A stretch of DNA of 64,000 nucleotides, from the NCBI RefSeq assembly GCF_037392515.1, contig NC_090281.1, forward strand, positions 41,578,645-41,642,644. Direction: 5' to 3'. The position numbers and the translations under genes were made by a program. Below the pieces are notes generated by a model that was not told where the DNA came from, searched no databases, and saw nothing but the letters and a program-made list of their open reading frames with translations. Shown here piece after piece: positions 53,569 through 64,000 of this stretch. Positions within the stretch are counted from its first letter, which is position 1. Every line of letters starts with the position of its first letter. Source of the stretch: Haliotis asinina. Its lineage: Eukaryota > Mollusca > Gastropoda > Lepetellida > Haliotidae.

Positions 53569-54834
53569 AACCTTGAAGTTTTGAAGCATGGTAAACATGA
53601 TTAGTTAAATGTTTAATTATCATGCGATTTATATTTGTTACTGTAAACAGTTAGGGGTATTTCTATAATTTTAACAGAGAATAGAGAGATGGCAGCTGAC
53701 TACACGGCAAAGTGGGGGCGATTTTTGTATAAATTTTTTTAAAGACATGGAATCGCAGGGCACAGTTGCCAAAGACAACAGGTCTCACATGTATGAGTAT
53801 TATATGATGTTGATACAAATATCTGTATTTTCATATGAATGAATTATTAACATGTATGTTGATACTATAAAAGCAATATATGAGTAACCAGTTAGCTACC
53901 CATGAGTAAAAGAAAGTTTCGGTGAAGTGTTTAGTTGTTATTTTCTCTTTTAATGTTTACAGAAGATGAATCCAGTATGCATATCAGTGAAGAGAATCGC
54001 CCATCACGTGACAGTCGCGATAATGTTTACCTTTGAAACTTTAATATTACGGCCAATGGTCCATAATGAAAAATTACAAAATGTAGAAGTCTCGTGGTAT
54101 TACTGGGTTACCGGGCAATAGTTTGTGCTTAAGACCAAATTGTAGTCAGTCAGTTAAACGTCAGTTTGACTCAAACGGATCCATATGCGCATAACCATGT
54201 GACTTACGCCACTTATCTAATACCCATGTAAAACAAACATATATACCCTCGCTGCACAACTAATAACATATGAGACAAGGCATAATATAGCATTTTGTCC
54301 CCTGACAGAGAATGCATCCTGTTCTGCTTCACTGAGCTGATTCAGTGGGAACTGGACAAAATTGCAACAGAGTGGAATCAACACACAATAAGACGCACAG
54401 CAGAGAACTCAAATGTGTAAATTAGCGTTAGTTATCGCGCCTTCAAATTACACGTAGATTTGTGTCGCCATCATAGGCTTTCTAAATTGTGTGCAATATG
54501 TTTAAAATTTCAGTGCATACATATTTCAGTACATGGACATCAAATATATATCTTCAATCAAGGAGAAATCAGAACTGAGTGTCACGTTTGGCAGAGACTA
54601 GTCGAATGTACTATGTCGTCGTAATTGAAAGTTCCAATGTTCTTATGGCTTTGTCAGCAATATAACGAGATAAATACTCCAGTAAATCTACACAATGAAA
54701 ATAATTACTTTCATGCTTTTGCAGTCATTTTTGCTAAAGAACATATACACCTCGCTGGCAATTCTAATCAACTGAATGGGTGTATAACCGAAATATTAAT
54801 GACAATGTCTATTGAATGCCATTTTTCAAAACAG
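53569..54834. other. Unassigned stretch with one possible exon
   Basis: TTTTAATGTTTACAG at 53951-53962 is acceptor-like and is followed by a short frame (EDESSMHISEENRPSRDSRD) with a stop about 75 bp later. No donor or homology supports it strongly. Confidence 0.25.
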
Positions 54835-55037
54835 GAAGCGTAGATTACAAGACAGAAGTTTATCCACGAGATATCCAGTCACTGAAAATGATATGCAGAG
54901 CGTCTCGTCCTTCTGGGTGTGAAGCGGATTTTGAGGGTGTGTGTGAAACGCTCCTTCAACACAACGGCAAGACGAAGCCCAGTGAACCACAGGATGCCGT
55001 GGACTTATTTGCACGGCTCGTCACCATGCTGGAATGA
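54835..55037 (+). pseudogene. Possible terminal exon of the integrase-like gene
   Basis: After the acceptor-like TTTTTCAAAACAG, the frame reads VDYKTEVYPRDIQSLKMICR, CEADFEGVCETLLQHNG and PQDAVDLFARLVTMLE before TGA at 55035-55037. The pattern (a small helical segment with F...C..L...N....P....DAVDLF..L) resembles, from memory, the C-terminus of the integrase-core proteins to which exons 1-5 belong. The connecting exons, including the one with the catalytic Glu (NQRIE), were not found across the mariner, SINE and microsatellite insertions. The exon itself is open. Link to the upstream exons is inference. Confidence 0.4.
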
Positions 55038-55080
55038 ATGTTAACTTCTTTTAGTGACACTATTTTGAAGTTGGGGACCA

Positions 55081-55250
55081 GTGAAGGTCCCGGGGTAGAA
55101 TAGGCCTTCAGCAACCCATGCTTGCCATGAAAGGTGACTATGCTTGTCGTAAGAGGCGACGAACGGGATCTGGTAGTCAGACTCGCTGACTTGGTTGACA
55201 CATGTCATCGGTTCCCCATTGCGCAGATCGATGTTCATATTGTTGATCAA
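55081..55250 (+). mobile_element. SINE-like repeat (ACTCACTC family), 3' truncated
   Basis: It starts GTGAAGGTCCCGGGGTAG and follows the family to GTTGTTGATCA, where it stops without the tail. It lies about 45 bp after the stop codon at 55037. Confidence 0.85.
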
Positions 55251-56709
55251 TATATACGAATAATAAAATATTATCACAGTAACAACAGAAACATTAGGCG
55301 TTCATTATTTGTGCGTTGTTGTTAATGTCACAGTTCTACTCAGTTGTAAAATGTTTTATCTGTAATGCGGCGACCATGTTCTTTTTGAAAAGCTCATAGC
55401 CAGCTATCATAGGGAGAGATAAACTATTTGCCCATGTGTTTGCAAAAGGGAAATTCTGCTTGCCTTCGGGTGGTCCGATTTCAGGGGAGTGAAACAGCAG
55501 ACGTGGAGAGGGGTCGAATCCCAGATAGTCCAGGAGGAGAATTTCAAAAGGGGACTAGAAATAGGATTTCGTAGCCTCCCTAGTACTGATTTTGTTTGAC
55601 ACTATTTTCAATTAGTATGATGTCTTGGGCTCATAAAAAGGTCTGCAATACTCTCAGATTGCGGTATCAGGTTTTTTTTCACAGGCCATTTTATGTGACG
55701 GGGGTCTGTTAGCCTTTTCATGACATTTGGTTTGCTGCCCGACAACATCTTAAAGTTAATCATGGATAGTTTTACTACTATCAGTCTGATCACTTTCATT
55801 TTGACTTTTGTGTATTGGTAAAGGATGCATAATTTGTTTTACATATTTTTGCCTTTAAACATAATCAAAATGATCGCCATTTTGCCCGCAGTTAAGTTTA
55901 CATAAAATTAACACCGAATGTGTCCAATTTACATCCAACGTTGATACTTTTGATGTTTTTAACACTTGTCTCTTCTAGAGTGGAGGCTATGGCACAAAAC
56001 GAATAATTTTGTATGGTCATATCGTGGTAATATAATGTCTTACAGCTTATTCTTTGAGAGAGGGGATTTTAGCGATTCTCCGACTTTTCATGGAAATGTG
56101 TAGTGGTGATTTATTTCTTGAAGGTTTACATTATTCTTGCAACTAGAATCAGTTGTTTTGTTTCCTGTTTACTTCTAGCGTGACAGCAGGTTATATGGAA
56201 TTGTTTCATATTACCCAGAATTCAAAATGGCTGCCAAGATGGCCGCCATTGTAGTTTTACTACTTATGCATAGCAGAGGACTAAGTTTGTACTGATATGT
56301 AAACAAATAATTCATTTGATGTCAGATATTTTATACAGAATCGAAAAAGAACAACATTTCAATGGCATGGTTTATGAAAGCGTCATTTGCCTAAAATAGT
56401 TGATGAAATAACATAATCCAAAGTATTAGAAAACTATGCTTCACGGCCGATAACTGCGTCTAGGCTCTGGCTGTACAGGGTCGGGAAGCAGGGTACAGCT
56501 TCCCCCTATAATGTTTTTACAGGTTACTTTGTATGCATAAACGTATTGATATAACACTCTTTTAATGTGGATAGAGCTCCCTTGATTGAGAAATGATAAT
56601 TCCGGCCTTGTTGTAGGTTTTCAAAGTGGTCTGTCAGAGAACTCTTAATCACTTCTGATACATTCAGAAGCTTACAATTAACTCTTCTCCTCACTTTCTT
56701 TCATATCAT
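55251..56709. other. Unassigned stretch
   Basis: Nothing recognised; one local AAAATGGCTGCCAAGATGGC segment at 56224-56243 is a short simple motif. Confidence 0.4.
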
Positions 56710-57776
56710 ATGTTACATCATGTCAGAATTGGTGTCATCTACAAACCAAAGCTGTTCGGGCAACAATCACCTGCCATACAAAAAGACATGTCTCTGTGGA
56801 CAATACATGCAAATCAATTCATCTGCATTGACATAGATCTCTCTGCTGGCATGCTGACCTTTTGCATCTACTCGGCGTCAGTTCAACCAATCCACGGGGA
56901 GCAGGATCTCTCGACATCAGAAAAGGGATAAGCTGACCATCACAAATGCTCCAATCAGGCTCCAATCAGGGCCATGCGCATTGTGGTTAACTCGCTCAAT
57001 AAGACGTTTTAGGCTGCTGGATGTTGGTGGGAGTTTTTGTCAAGACTTCATCTACAAGCGTTACTAGACTATTTGGTACATACATTGCATTAGAAACCTG
57101 TCCATAGGATGTAAAGACGTGTTTCGTGAACATTGTGACCCATTTGTTGTGTGGAGCTTCTCATCCCTGGGCTTTATAGACTTTTTGGGAATCAACGTAG
57201 ATGAGAAGATTTTCAGTTTCAGGTTCAATCGATGTAAAGGTGACCAAAAGTTCGTCTTGGAAGAGCTCCGCTGACTACATATGATATTAATCCTTTTGCT
57301 CTGTTCAACATGCAAGAAGCTGTGAATTATATCCTTTGAGACAACAACTCCACAAGCAATGTTCATAAGATACAGACATGACACGTCATTCATTTGGAAG
57401 ACTGAATGGATTTTCCCATCAATCCTGCTTAGCACACTGACATTTCTAGTGTTCCCTTTACAATGGCTCATTCAGATGGAACATCAAGAAAAAACATCAA
57501 ATGCGGTTTGTAAGAGGAACTTCGAACGGGCGTGTTTGGTCCTTCATTGCCTACTAGCAGAAGAGAGAATGCTGGCTCTTCATATTTTAATGGCATGACA
57601 AAATTGCAAATGTGCAGACTGGGAACTGCTTCAAAATTTGGAGACTTGGCTGATATGCATTGAGATAAATTCGGAATAGGACTGAATGCATTAAAGCTGA
57701 TGCTGTTTGGGACAGGTATGCCGGGCAAGAGTCGGTCGAAGTAGGGGAGCGAATCAAAGGTGATCGTCAACGGCAC
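56710..57776. other. Unassigned open frames (56710-56931 plus strand; 57776-57064 minus strand)
   Basis: Two minus-strand frames, 57776-57468 (102 codons) and 57471-57064 (135 codons), abut with a 4-bp overlap (ATGA) and may be one broken reading frame. Residues include SFNAFSPIPNLSQCISAKSP and SCLYLMNIACGVVVSKDIIH. I recognise no family, and there are no inverted repeats or splice signals around them. They may be a relic of an unknown mobile element or chance. Confidence 0.25.
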
Positions 57777-58600
57777 AAGAAGTCAAGATTGTGGGTAAAA
57801 ACACACTACTACCAAGACATTGGGACAAATCAGCGGTCCTCTCAACAAGTCTATTCTTGTCGCACATACGAAGGAACGATGGAGTTCTGTTGGTCCGGTC
57901 ATGCTACCTGTTTGTAGGCCCGAGGCACGCCAAGATATATTTGTAGTTCTTAGGACGTACTGACCTGTCTTAACAATAACTGTAAAAAGAGATTGAACGG
58001 GATAGAACGTGTAATGATTATATAAATTACAATGCTCGTTTGATCATTAACAGTTGTCAGTATGTCTATCTCATCTGTGCCCAATCCCCAGACAGTTGGT
58101 AATACGTATAAACAGGGAAGAAATGCGCCTTCACCCCATGTGAACAACGTTTTCAAGCAGTTCAAATCCGTCTTTAGTCAGTTTATATCCGTTCTGGATT
58201 AGACCTACCACTTTCTTAACATGCACTACCCAGCACTAACTCTTTCTTAACTCAACCAGCTCGTATTCAGACACCTCTTCCCGTTCGCACTGCATTCTCA
58301 CTCTGATTCTAGCGTGTGCAGTGGTTATAGCAGACATGTCCTGGTTTGATTTCTGTAAGTACCCAGCCCATTCTATTTCCGTTATCAGTTTCAAGATGGA
58401 AACATCGACTGGACTGAAGAACGGTTCGTGGAATGCGTATTCGGACATGTTTAGTTAGTGGATGTTTTGTTCTTGGACAGTGTGTTGTGCTCGCAAACGC
58501 ACTACGCTTCGCGGAAAGGACTTCTGCACGAGATTTCCATGCATGCATCTGATATAAGGACAGGTTGTGATTCTGTAGCAGTATTAGGGTTAGGTTAGGA
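57777..58600. other. Unassigned stretch
   Basis: Nothing recognised until the presumed LTR. The 5' boundary of that LTR is unclear, so part of this stretch could belong to it. Confidence 0.35.
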
Positions 58601-58815
58601 GTGTTATGACACTGATTATGTGACGTCTGTGTGTTAGATGTTGAACAGTTCACATGTTAGAAATTAGTTGGTCATAATCGGACCTCAGTGGGATATTGCC
58701 AGTGTGCGGTGTCTTACACTCGTTAGTTTATTGTAGACAGACAATTGTGGGGAAATAAAATTTGGGGTTGTATAAATGGAATTTTGTTTTGTTTTGTAAA
58801 TTCCACTGCAAAACA
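58601..58815 (+). repeat. Presumed 5' LTR (at least its 3' part) of a BEL/Pao-like retrotransposon
   Basis: The sequence directly before the primer-binding-like TGGTAGCAGAGC at 58819 contains AATAAA (58755-58760) and TATAAAT (58775-58781), and ends near CAAAACA (58809-58815), allowing a CA terminus. A TGTTATGAC start at 58602 is possible but unproven because the 3' LTR lies outside the window. Confidence 0.45.
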
Positions 58816-58818
58816 AAA

Positions 58819-58832
58819 TGGTAGCAGAGCGT
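58819..58832 (+). promoter_or_regulatory. Putative primer-binding site
   Basis: TGGTAGCAGAGCG starts three to nine bases after the likely LTR end. TGG plus a tRNA 3'-end complement at this place is the standard arrangement for priming minus-strand synthesis. The tRNA was not identified. Confidence 0.5.
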
Positions 58833-58929
58833 GGTTGTTTTAGGTTAGTTGCGGGTGGTTAGGTTAGATGCAGGTAAGGTTAGTTGCTGGTTAGTTCTGT
58901 CAAAGGTTTGGTTAGGTTGATTTTACATC

Positions 58930-59635
58930 ATGTCGGAGAAAGCAGTGAAGCAGAAAGCTTCAGTGGATGAGGCCAAGGTTACAAAAATAGAAGTTGGTGA
59001 CAAAATCATCAAATTAAAGAAACAAAAAGCAGCAACTAAAACTGCTTTTACAAAATGCAAAAACAAGCTGTATAATTTGATAGAACAGGCTCATGTTCCT
59101 TCCCGTCGGGAGGTAAGAGATGTAACTGACAAGGTAAGTTCACTTCATCTTAAGGCAGTGAATGTCATGGTTGACTTGATTCAGGCATATTCAGATATTG
59201 GGGACGCTGAAAACAAAACGCAGGTCTACAAAGAACTTGCGTCAATAGAAGGGATAAATGAAGATGCTGTTAAAATGGCACAAGAATATTTGAATGAGAG
59301 ATCAGATGCTACTTCTGTAAGCAGCATAAGAACAGGTTTATCAGTGCTATTCCATCAGGAAAATCAAGTCGAACAAACAGCACAATCTGATCAAAATGCA
59401 AACTTCAAACAGAACATTGACAATGGACAAGGCATAAATAAGAATGTCGTCACAGAGAAAAAAAAGGAGAAAGTCGAATGTTTGGATCCCAAGTTAAATG
59501 TGGTTGAAACCTCTGGAGCACATTGTGATGTTCACAGAACAGATCCTATTACAACTAGACATGAGCTTGGAAGGGATATGTGGAAGCAACTCAAAAGAGT
59601 CTCCATACCCACATTTAATGGGGCACCCATGAAGA
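58930..59635 (+). pseudogene. BEL/Pao-like gag, truncated by a LINE insertion
   Basis: From ATG 58930 the protein is Lys-rich and helical: LKKQKAATKTAFTKCKNKLY, VPSRREVRDVTDKVSSLHLK, KELASIEGINEDAVKMAQEY. It ends at MWKQLKRVSIPTFNGAPMK. The last motif (LKR.SIP.F.G) and the coiled N-terminus match the gag of BEL/Pao elements, which forms particles for reverse transcription. At 59636 the LINE 5' end begins and the frame runs out at 59664. Up to the insertion there is no stop, so it was open when hit. Protease, RT and integrase are not in the window. Confidence 0.75.
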
Positions 59636-60236
59636 GCCACCTCCTCGTGGTGGGTGCTGGGTAACGCTAAGTGCTCTTCTCCCGTGTGGACCCGGGACAG
59701 AATGTGTCCACAGCACCCCACTGCTTGTCGTAAGAGGCGACTAAATTGGGCAACCTGTTTGCCGTGGGTTGCGTCCCGTGTCGGTGGAGGACGGTAGTCT
59801 GGTGGTTGAGAGCAGTAGGAGACTGAACCATTTTGCTCCTATTGCTCAACACACCACTTCGGCCCTTACTTCACCTAGACGGGTGGTAGAACTGGCCCAG
59901 TTCTATCAATCGGCTGGTCACGCCAAGCCCTGAGCTACAACTATGTAATGCTCAAAATTTATAAAACTGTTGCTTTGATTTTTCATGCTTGGCTATTTTG
60001 AAATTGTTCGTTCAAACCCATCATGTTATGTATGTTTTTGCCTAGAGTCGTATGCCCAGAAGGCGGTGGCTCATGGGCCAATCTGGTGGAACTATTAATC
60101 TTTTAATTTTCCTGCTGGAGTATATCATCCGGGTATCCTTGGTGCTGCAAGCTGGAGATCCGCTTGTTTTTAGCATTGTCCTTGTGATACTCCGTGGTGG
60201 GTGGGGAGCTCGGATGACGAATCATTACCACTTAGC

Positions 60237-61513
60237 ATGGAATACCAAACCCCAAACAAAAAAACGAAACGTCCACTTGACATTGATTATGATGAACAGC
60301 GACCTTCGAAATCCGTTGATTATTGGCCTCGTTTCCTACTTCTTGAGACTCTTGATCAAACTCCATTAAAGCTGAATCCGTTTGCTATATCAAAAGGTAT
60401 CCACGGAATAGCAGGAGAAATTAAAGATGTGAAACGCTTGCGTTCAGGATCTCTGTTGCTTGAATGTAATAGAAAACAACAAGCAACCAATCTGCTGTCC
60501 ACTGAAATGTTTGTTGGAGTTCCGGTTAAGGTGTCTGCACATAGAACTCTGAACACCAGTAAAGGTATTGTAAGAGATCGAGACCGTCTATTTGCAGATA
60601 TGACTGAGTTTGACATTGTATCAGAAATGAAGAATCAAGGAGTGATAGATGTAAAACGATTTTCAAGCCGGAAGAATAATGAGGTTGTTCCAACTAACAC
60701 GTACCTGTTTTCATTCTCTGCACCAAATGCACCAAAATCAATCAGGGCAGGTTACTGCAATGTTAACGTTGAGTCGTACATCCCCAATCCTTTGCGGTGT
60801 TTTAAATGCCAACAATATGGACATGGTGTGAACACTTGCACATTGTCTGTTGTGTGTGCTCACTGTGGTGAGAAAACACACACAACGGAAGATTGTGACA
60901 GTGATTTTAAAAAATGCACCAACTGCTCAGGCGATCATTCGTCATTTTCTAAACAGTGTCCTATTTGGAAAGAGCAAATGGAGATAAACAGAATAAAGTT
61001 TACTCAAAATATCTCCTTTTCTGAGGCAAAAAAAAACTGGTACAGAGAGCTGATCTTCAAGAAAGTTATGCTACAGTAGCAAAAACACCATCTGAGTCTA
61101 GCTCTAAAAGAACAAAAACATCAACAGGCTGCCAAACTACCTTGACTTGGGTCAATTGCGACTCTCCACAGATGCTATACCCTGCTATATCATCACAGAC
61201 TGAGGAATCACTTCCTAGTACATCCAAGTCATCTTCTGATCACAAATCATCATCATCTCAGTCACACTCAAAGCCTCAACCGACAGCTGATAGTCAACAC
61301 ACTGTTAAAAGCAAACCTAAGCCTAAGCCTGATGCTTCAAAACACCAAAGTGGCAGAGCTACTAAAGGGTCACAAAACAAAATTCAATTGTTCAACAAAT
61401 ATGGGTCTCTTGAAGACATGGACGTTTCTGAAAACGTCCATTCTAGGGCACATAGCTTGTCGCCCTCCAAAAGAGTGCGGGGTAGATCCCCAATAAATCC
61501 CCCCAAAAGATAG
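60237..61513 (+). pseudogene. LINE ORF1 protein (zinc-knuckle), one frameshift
   Basis: The first ATG is 60237 (MEYQTPNKKTKRPLD); the frame is open from GTG 60201. It contains VDYWPRFLLLETLD, KLNPFAISKGIHGIAGEIKD, and three knuckles: CFKCQQYGHGVNTC, CAHCGEKTHTTEDC and CTNCSGDHSSFSKQC. An A-run at 61027-61035 shifts the frame. After it RADLQESYATVAKTPSESSS, then LYPAISSQTEESLP and a Ser/Lys/Pro-rich tail end in RSPINPPKR at 61513. Copy A has GCAAAGAAAATG here without the shift, so the lesion is a slippage mutation in this copy. The protein would coat LINE RNA. Confidence 0.88.
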
Positions 61514-62763
61514 TTTATTCCAACAATATTCTACAGTGGAACTGCAGAGGACTGAGGACTAACTTACATGAATTACAGCTATTAGTCCAAGATTTTACAC
61601 CTTCAGCGATCTGTCTGCAGGAGACTTATTTAAAACAGACAGATACTTTCGATCTTCGTCATTACAAAGTATATCATTGCTTTTCACCTCCAGGTGATAA
61701 GGCCACGGGAGGATCTTCCATTCTAATCAAAGACAACATTATCCATAGCCCCGTTTCACTTAATACTAATCTTCAGGCCGTTGCAGTACGACTAACTTTG
61801 CACGTTGCTTTTACATTATGCTCACTCTATATCTCTCCGTCTTTGACGTTTGCCAAAACTGATCTTCAAGCTCTGTATGACCAACTCCCGAAGCCCTGTG
61901 TTTTAATGGGAGATCTGAATGGGCACAACCCACTCTGGGGTAGTGTAACTACTAACGCTAAAGGTAAATTGTTGGAGGACTTTTGTTCTGACAATGATTT
62001 ATGTATTTATAATGATGGTTCCAACACATATTTACACCCTGGGACAGGGACCTATTCTGCTCTTGACTTGTCATTGACAAATTCAGAACTACTAAATGAA
62101 TTCGAATGGTCAGTCCACGATGACCTCTGTGGAAGTGACCATTTTCCTACTATTCTCAAATCTGTAACTCCATCTGATGTTCCTCCATCATCAAGGCGGA
62201 ATTTTAAAAAGGCTAACTGGGCTTTATATGAAACACTGTGTGCGGAGAAACTTAATCCTGAACGTTTTATTGACGTTCCTGATGCTATTAAATGTTTTTC
62301 TGATGAACTGAATTCCAATTATTAGCTGATGAGTGTATACCAAAGTCCTCTGCAGTTCCACACATAAGAAAACCATGGTTCAACGCTGAGTGCAAACAAG
62401 CTAGGAAGGCAAGGAAAAAAGCAGAACATTATTTCCGTCGCCATCCTATGGTGCATAATTTAAATAAATTTAAGATTTTAAATGCTAAAGCACGGCGTAC
62501 TTTTAAACAGAACAAACGCCAATCTTGGCACAATTATGTATCCAAAATAAATTCTCGGACACCCATGTCCAAGGTATGGAACATGGTCCAGAAAATCAAA
62601 GGTAAAGGTACTAAATCTACTGTCCATCATCTTAAACATGGAGATCAATTGCTTACTGATAAATCAGATATTGCTAATAAACTAGGTGAAACCCTTGCTA
62701 AACACTCTTCCTCTTCAAATTATGTACCTAAATTTCAGCAATATCAAAAACAACAAGAAAAGA
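61507..62763 (+). pseudogene. LINE ORF2: AP-type endonuclease and linker, frameshifted
   Basis: The frame starts near 61507, overlapping the ORF1 end. It shows the full endonuclease set: LQWNCRGLRTN (Asn), ICLQETYLK (Glu), VLMGDLNGHNPLWG (Asp and Asn), YSALDLSLTN (Asp) and CGSDHFPT (Asp-His). The enzyme nicks target DNA to prime reverse transcription. A frameshift near 62318 ends the frame at 62325; the linker then reads ADECIPKSSAVPHIRKPWFN, TPMSKVWNMVQKIKGKGTKS and KFQQYQKQQEKK. RT is cut off by the L2-type insertion at 62764. Confidence 0.88.
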
Positions 62764-64000
62764 AATAATAATAATAATAATAATGCACATTTATAATGCG
62801 CCTTTTCCACGCCCTTAGGTATGCTCAAAGCGCTACAGAAATAAATAGAAATATGTACAAAGATGAAGATGGGTTAAATTATGTGAAGTATAATGAGAAA
62901 AGGTGGGTTTTCAGTTTTGCTTTGAAACTGTCAAAACTTTTGGAGTCTTTGATATCACATGGAAGAACATTCCAGAGGACTGGTGCTGTGTAGGAGAAGC
63001 TGCGGTGTCCGAAAGATTTCAGTCTGTAGGTGGGTATCACAAGAATATTCTGAGAGTTGGAACGGAGGGTGCGGGCTGGTACATATGGGTGAAGCAGGTT
63101 AGACAGGTAGGAAGGGGCCAAGCCACGAAGACATTTATATGTCAGGCAGAGTATTTTGAAGTCAATTCTTGCTTTGACTGGTAGCCAGTGGAGTTCTTTC
63201 AGGATAGGAGTGATGTGGGCACATTTGGAAGTTCTACTGATAATGCGGGCAGAGGTGTTTTGTATCCTCTGCAGTTTAACAGCCAGATTGGAGTTAATGC
63301 CAGAAAGAACACTGTTACAATAGTCGAGCCTGGATGTTACCAGAGCTCGAACCAGGGCTTGAGTTGCTGCAGAAGTCAAGTACTGGCGAATGTTGCTGAT
63401 CGACCGGAGATGGAAGAAGCATACTTTGCTCACTTGGTTGACATGGGCATTGAACGTCAAAGAAGAATCAATGTGAACGCCAAGATTCCTCACAACATCT
63501 GATGGGCAGATATCCGCATCTGCAACTTTGAGGATGACAGCTTCCACCTTGCTTAGTTGTTGTCTTGTGCCTACAAGGAGAGCTTCGGTTTTCGTGTCGT
63601 TCAGCTTGAGCTTATTTGTAGTCATCCACGACTTTATGTCTAGTGTACAGTCAGCGATGCGTTGAAGAGACTCAACTCTGATGGGTGAAAGGATTCCAGA
63701 AGCTGTGTGTCATCAGCATAAACATGGTGAGACATGCCGTGATCACTGACAATGTTTCCAACATGCCCTGTGTACAGTACAAACAGAACCGGACCAAGAA
63801 CCGATCCTTGGGGCACCCCACAGGAGACAGCCACAGCAGGAGAGCGCTCTCTGCCCACAAGGACCGATTGATGCCGGTCTGTCAAGTAAGAGGAAACCCA
63901 CTGAAGGACAAGGTCACACAGTCCATAATGATGCTTCAATCTAGTCAGGAGTTTAGGGTGGTCAACGGTATCGAAAGCCGCGGATAAGTCCAACATGACG
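62764..64000 (-). mobile_element. L2/CR1-type LINE 3' part with (ATT)n tail, inserted in copy B ORF2
   Basis: Read on the minus strand, coding sequence ends at 62879 and is followed by a short 3' UTR containing AGCGCTTTGAGCATACC and GCGCATTATAAATGTGCATT. It ends in ATT repeats (62766-62785), the classic L2 tail in which ATT units form during target-primed reverse transcription. The 5' end lies beyond the window. Confidence 0.92.
62879..64000 (-). pseudogene. L2/CR1-type LINE reverse transcriptase and C-terminal region, one frameshift
   Basis: The minus-strand frame from the window end to 63640 contains MLDLSAAFDTVDHPKLLTRL (motif A), SCGVPQGSVLGPVLFVLYTG (motif B) and HHVYADDTQLLESF (motif C, YADD). 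A one-base change near 63665-63685 shifts the frame. From there to 62879 the sequence reads TNKLKLNDTKTEALLVGTRQ, NLGVHIDSSLTFNAHVNQVS, SRLDYCNSVLSGI, HWLPVKARIDFKIL, FSYTAPVLWNVLP and FKAKLKTHLFSLYFT, the canonical L2/CR1 tail. No other lesion is visible, so the copy is young. Confidence 0.93.

Larger units (their letters stand above)
59636..62763 (+). mobile_element. RNase H-bearing LINE family, copy B (5' end intact)
   Basis: It starts GCCACCTCCTCGTGGTGGGT, like copy A, inside the BEL/Pao gag. A ~600-bp 5' UTR (with TGTCGTAAGAGGCGACTAA at 59726) is followed by ORF1 (60237-61513) and ORF2 endonuclease (from about 61507). It stops at AAGAAAAGAAA, where an opposite-strand LINE is inserted. 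RT and RNase H would lie beyond the window if the insertion is simple. Only three frame lesions were found, so it is younger than copy A. Confidence 0.88.

Noticed and set aside
53287..53623. Long THTYIHTY / MYVCMYVC open frames on both strands
   Set aside because: They are translations of a CATA/ACGC microsatellite; a four-base period gives a 12-base open cycle in several frames.
61027..61035. A-run in LINE ORF1 as a programmed frameshift site
   Set aside because: Copy A has an interrupted run (GCAAAGAAAATG) that keeps the frame, so a slippage mutation in copy B is the simpler reading.

Overview
The window is eukaryotic, repeat-rich and intron-rich. The organism is inferred to be a marine gastropod, most likely an abalone (Haliotis). 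The grounds are a roughly 270-bp SINE-like repeat ending in ACTCACTC, present about seven times in whole or part; LINE and SINE tails of the mollusc type; and a lophotrochozoan-looking nuclear receptor. No bacterial operons, CRISPR arrays or rRNA genes are visible. Most of the sequence is mobile-element debris, much of it nested.

Region 1 (1-19.8 kb): LINE RNase H debris, a degenerate ~150-bp tandem repeat, and a DIRS-type tyrosine-recombinase retroelement split by an element carrying 174-bp tandem repeats. A second copy of that element is split by a 3.46-kb TTAA-flanked piggyBac-like insertion. Then follow a rearranged RNase H-bearing LINE (8.56-13.2 kb), a mariner (13.8-15.1 kb), a Tigger/pogo relic (15.9-16.9 kb), and a self-nested pair of 174-bp-repeat elements.

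Region 2 (19.8-36.3 kb): the 3' end of the one convincing host gene, an NR5/FTZ-F1-type nuclear receptor on the + strand. Three ligand-binding-domain exons (19817-19921, 25066-25219, 34296-34543) have compatible splice phases and run through the AF-2 helix to the stop codon. Introns hold SINEs, a MITE family, a tRNA-like tandem repeat, a long perfect hairpin, a Tigger-like element and a Penelope-like relic.

Region 3 (36-48 kb): sparse sequence with one possible minus-strand membrane-anchor exon, a Tc1 relic, an L1/Tx1-type LINE interrupted by a SINE, and GAGAAAGCGATAAC minisatellite arrays containing palindromes.

Region 4 (48.4-55 kb): a decaying, multi-exon DDE-integrase-core gene recovered from short exons with splice sites, with a possible terminal exon beyond a mariner insertion.

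Region 5 (55-64 kb): unassigned ORFs, then three nested retroelements. A BEL/Pao-like LTR element is interrupted in gag by a LINE with its 5' end intact, which in turn is interrupted by an L2/CR1-type LINE on the opposite strand.
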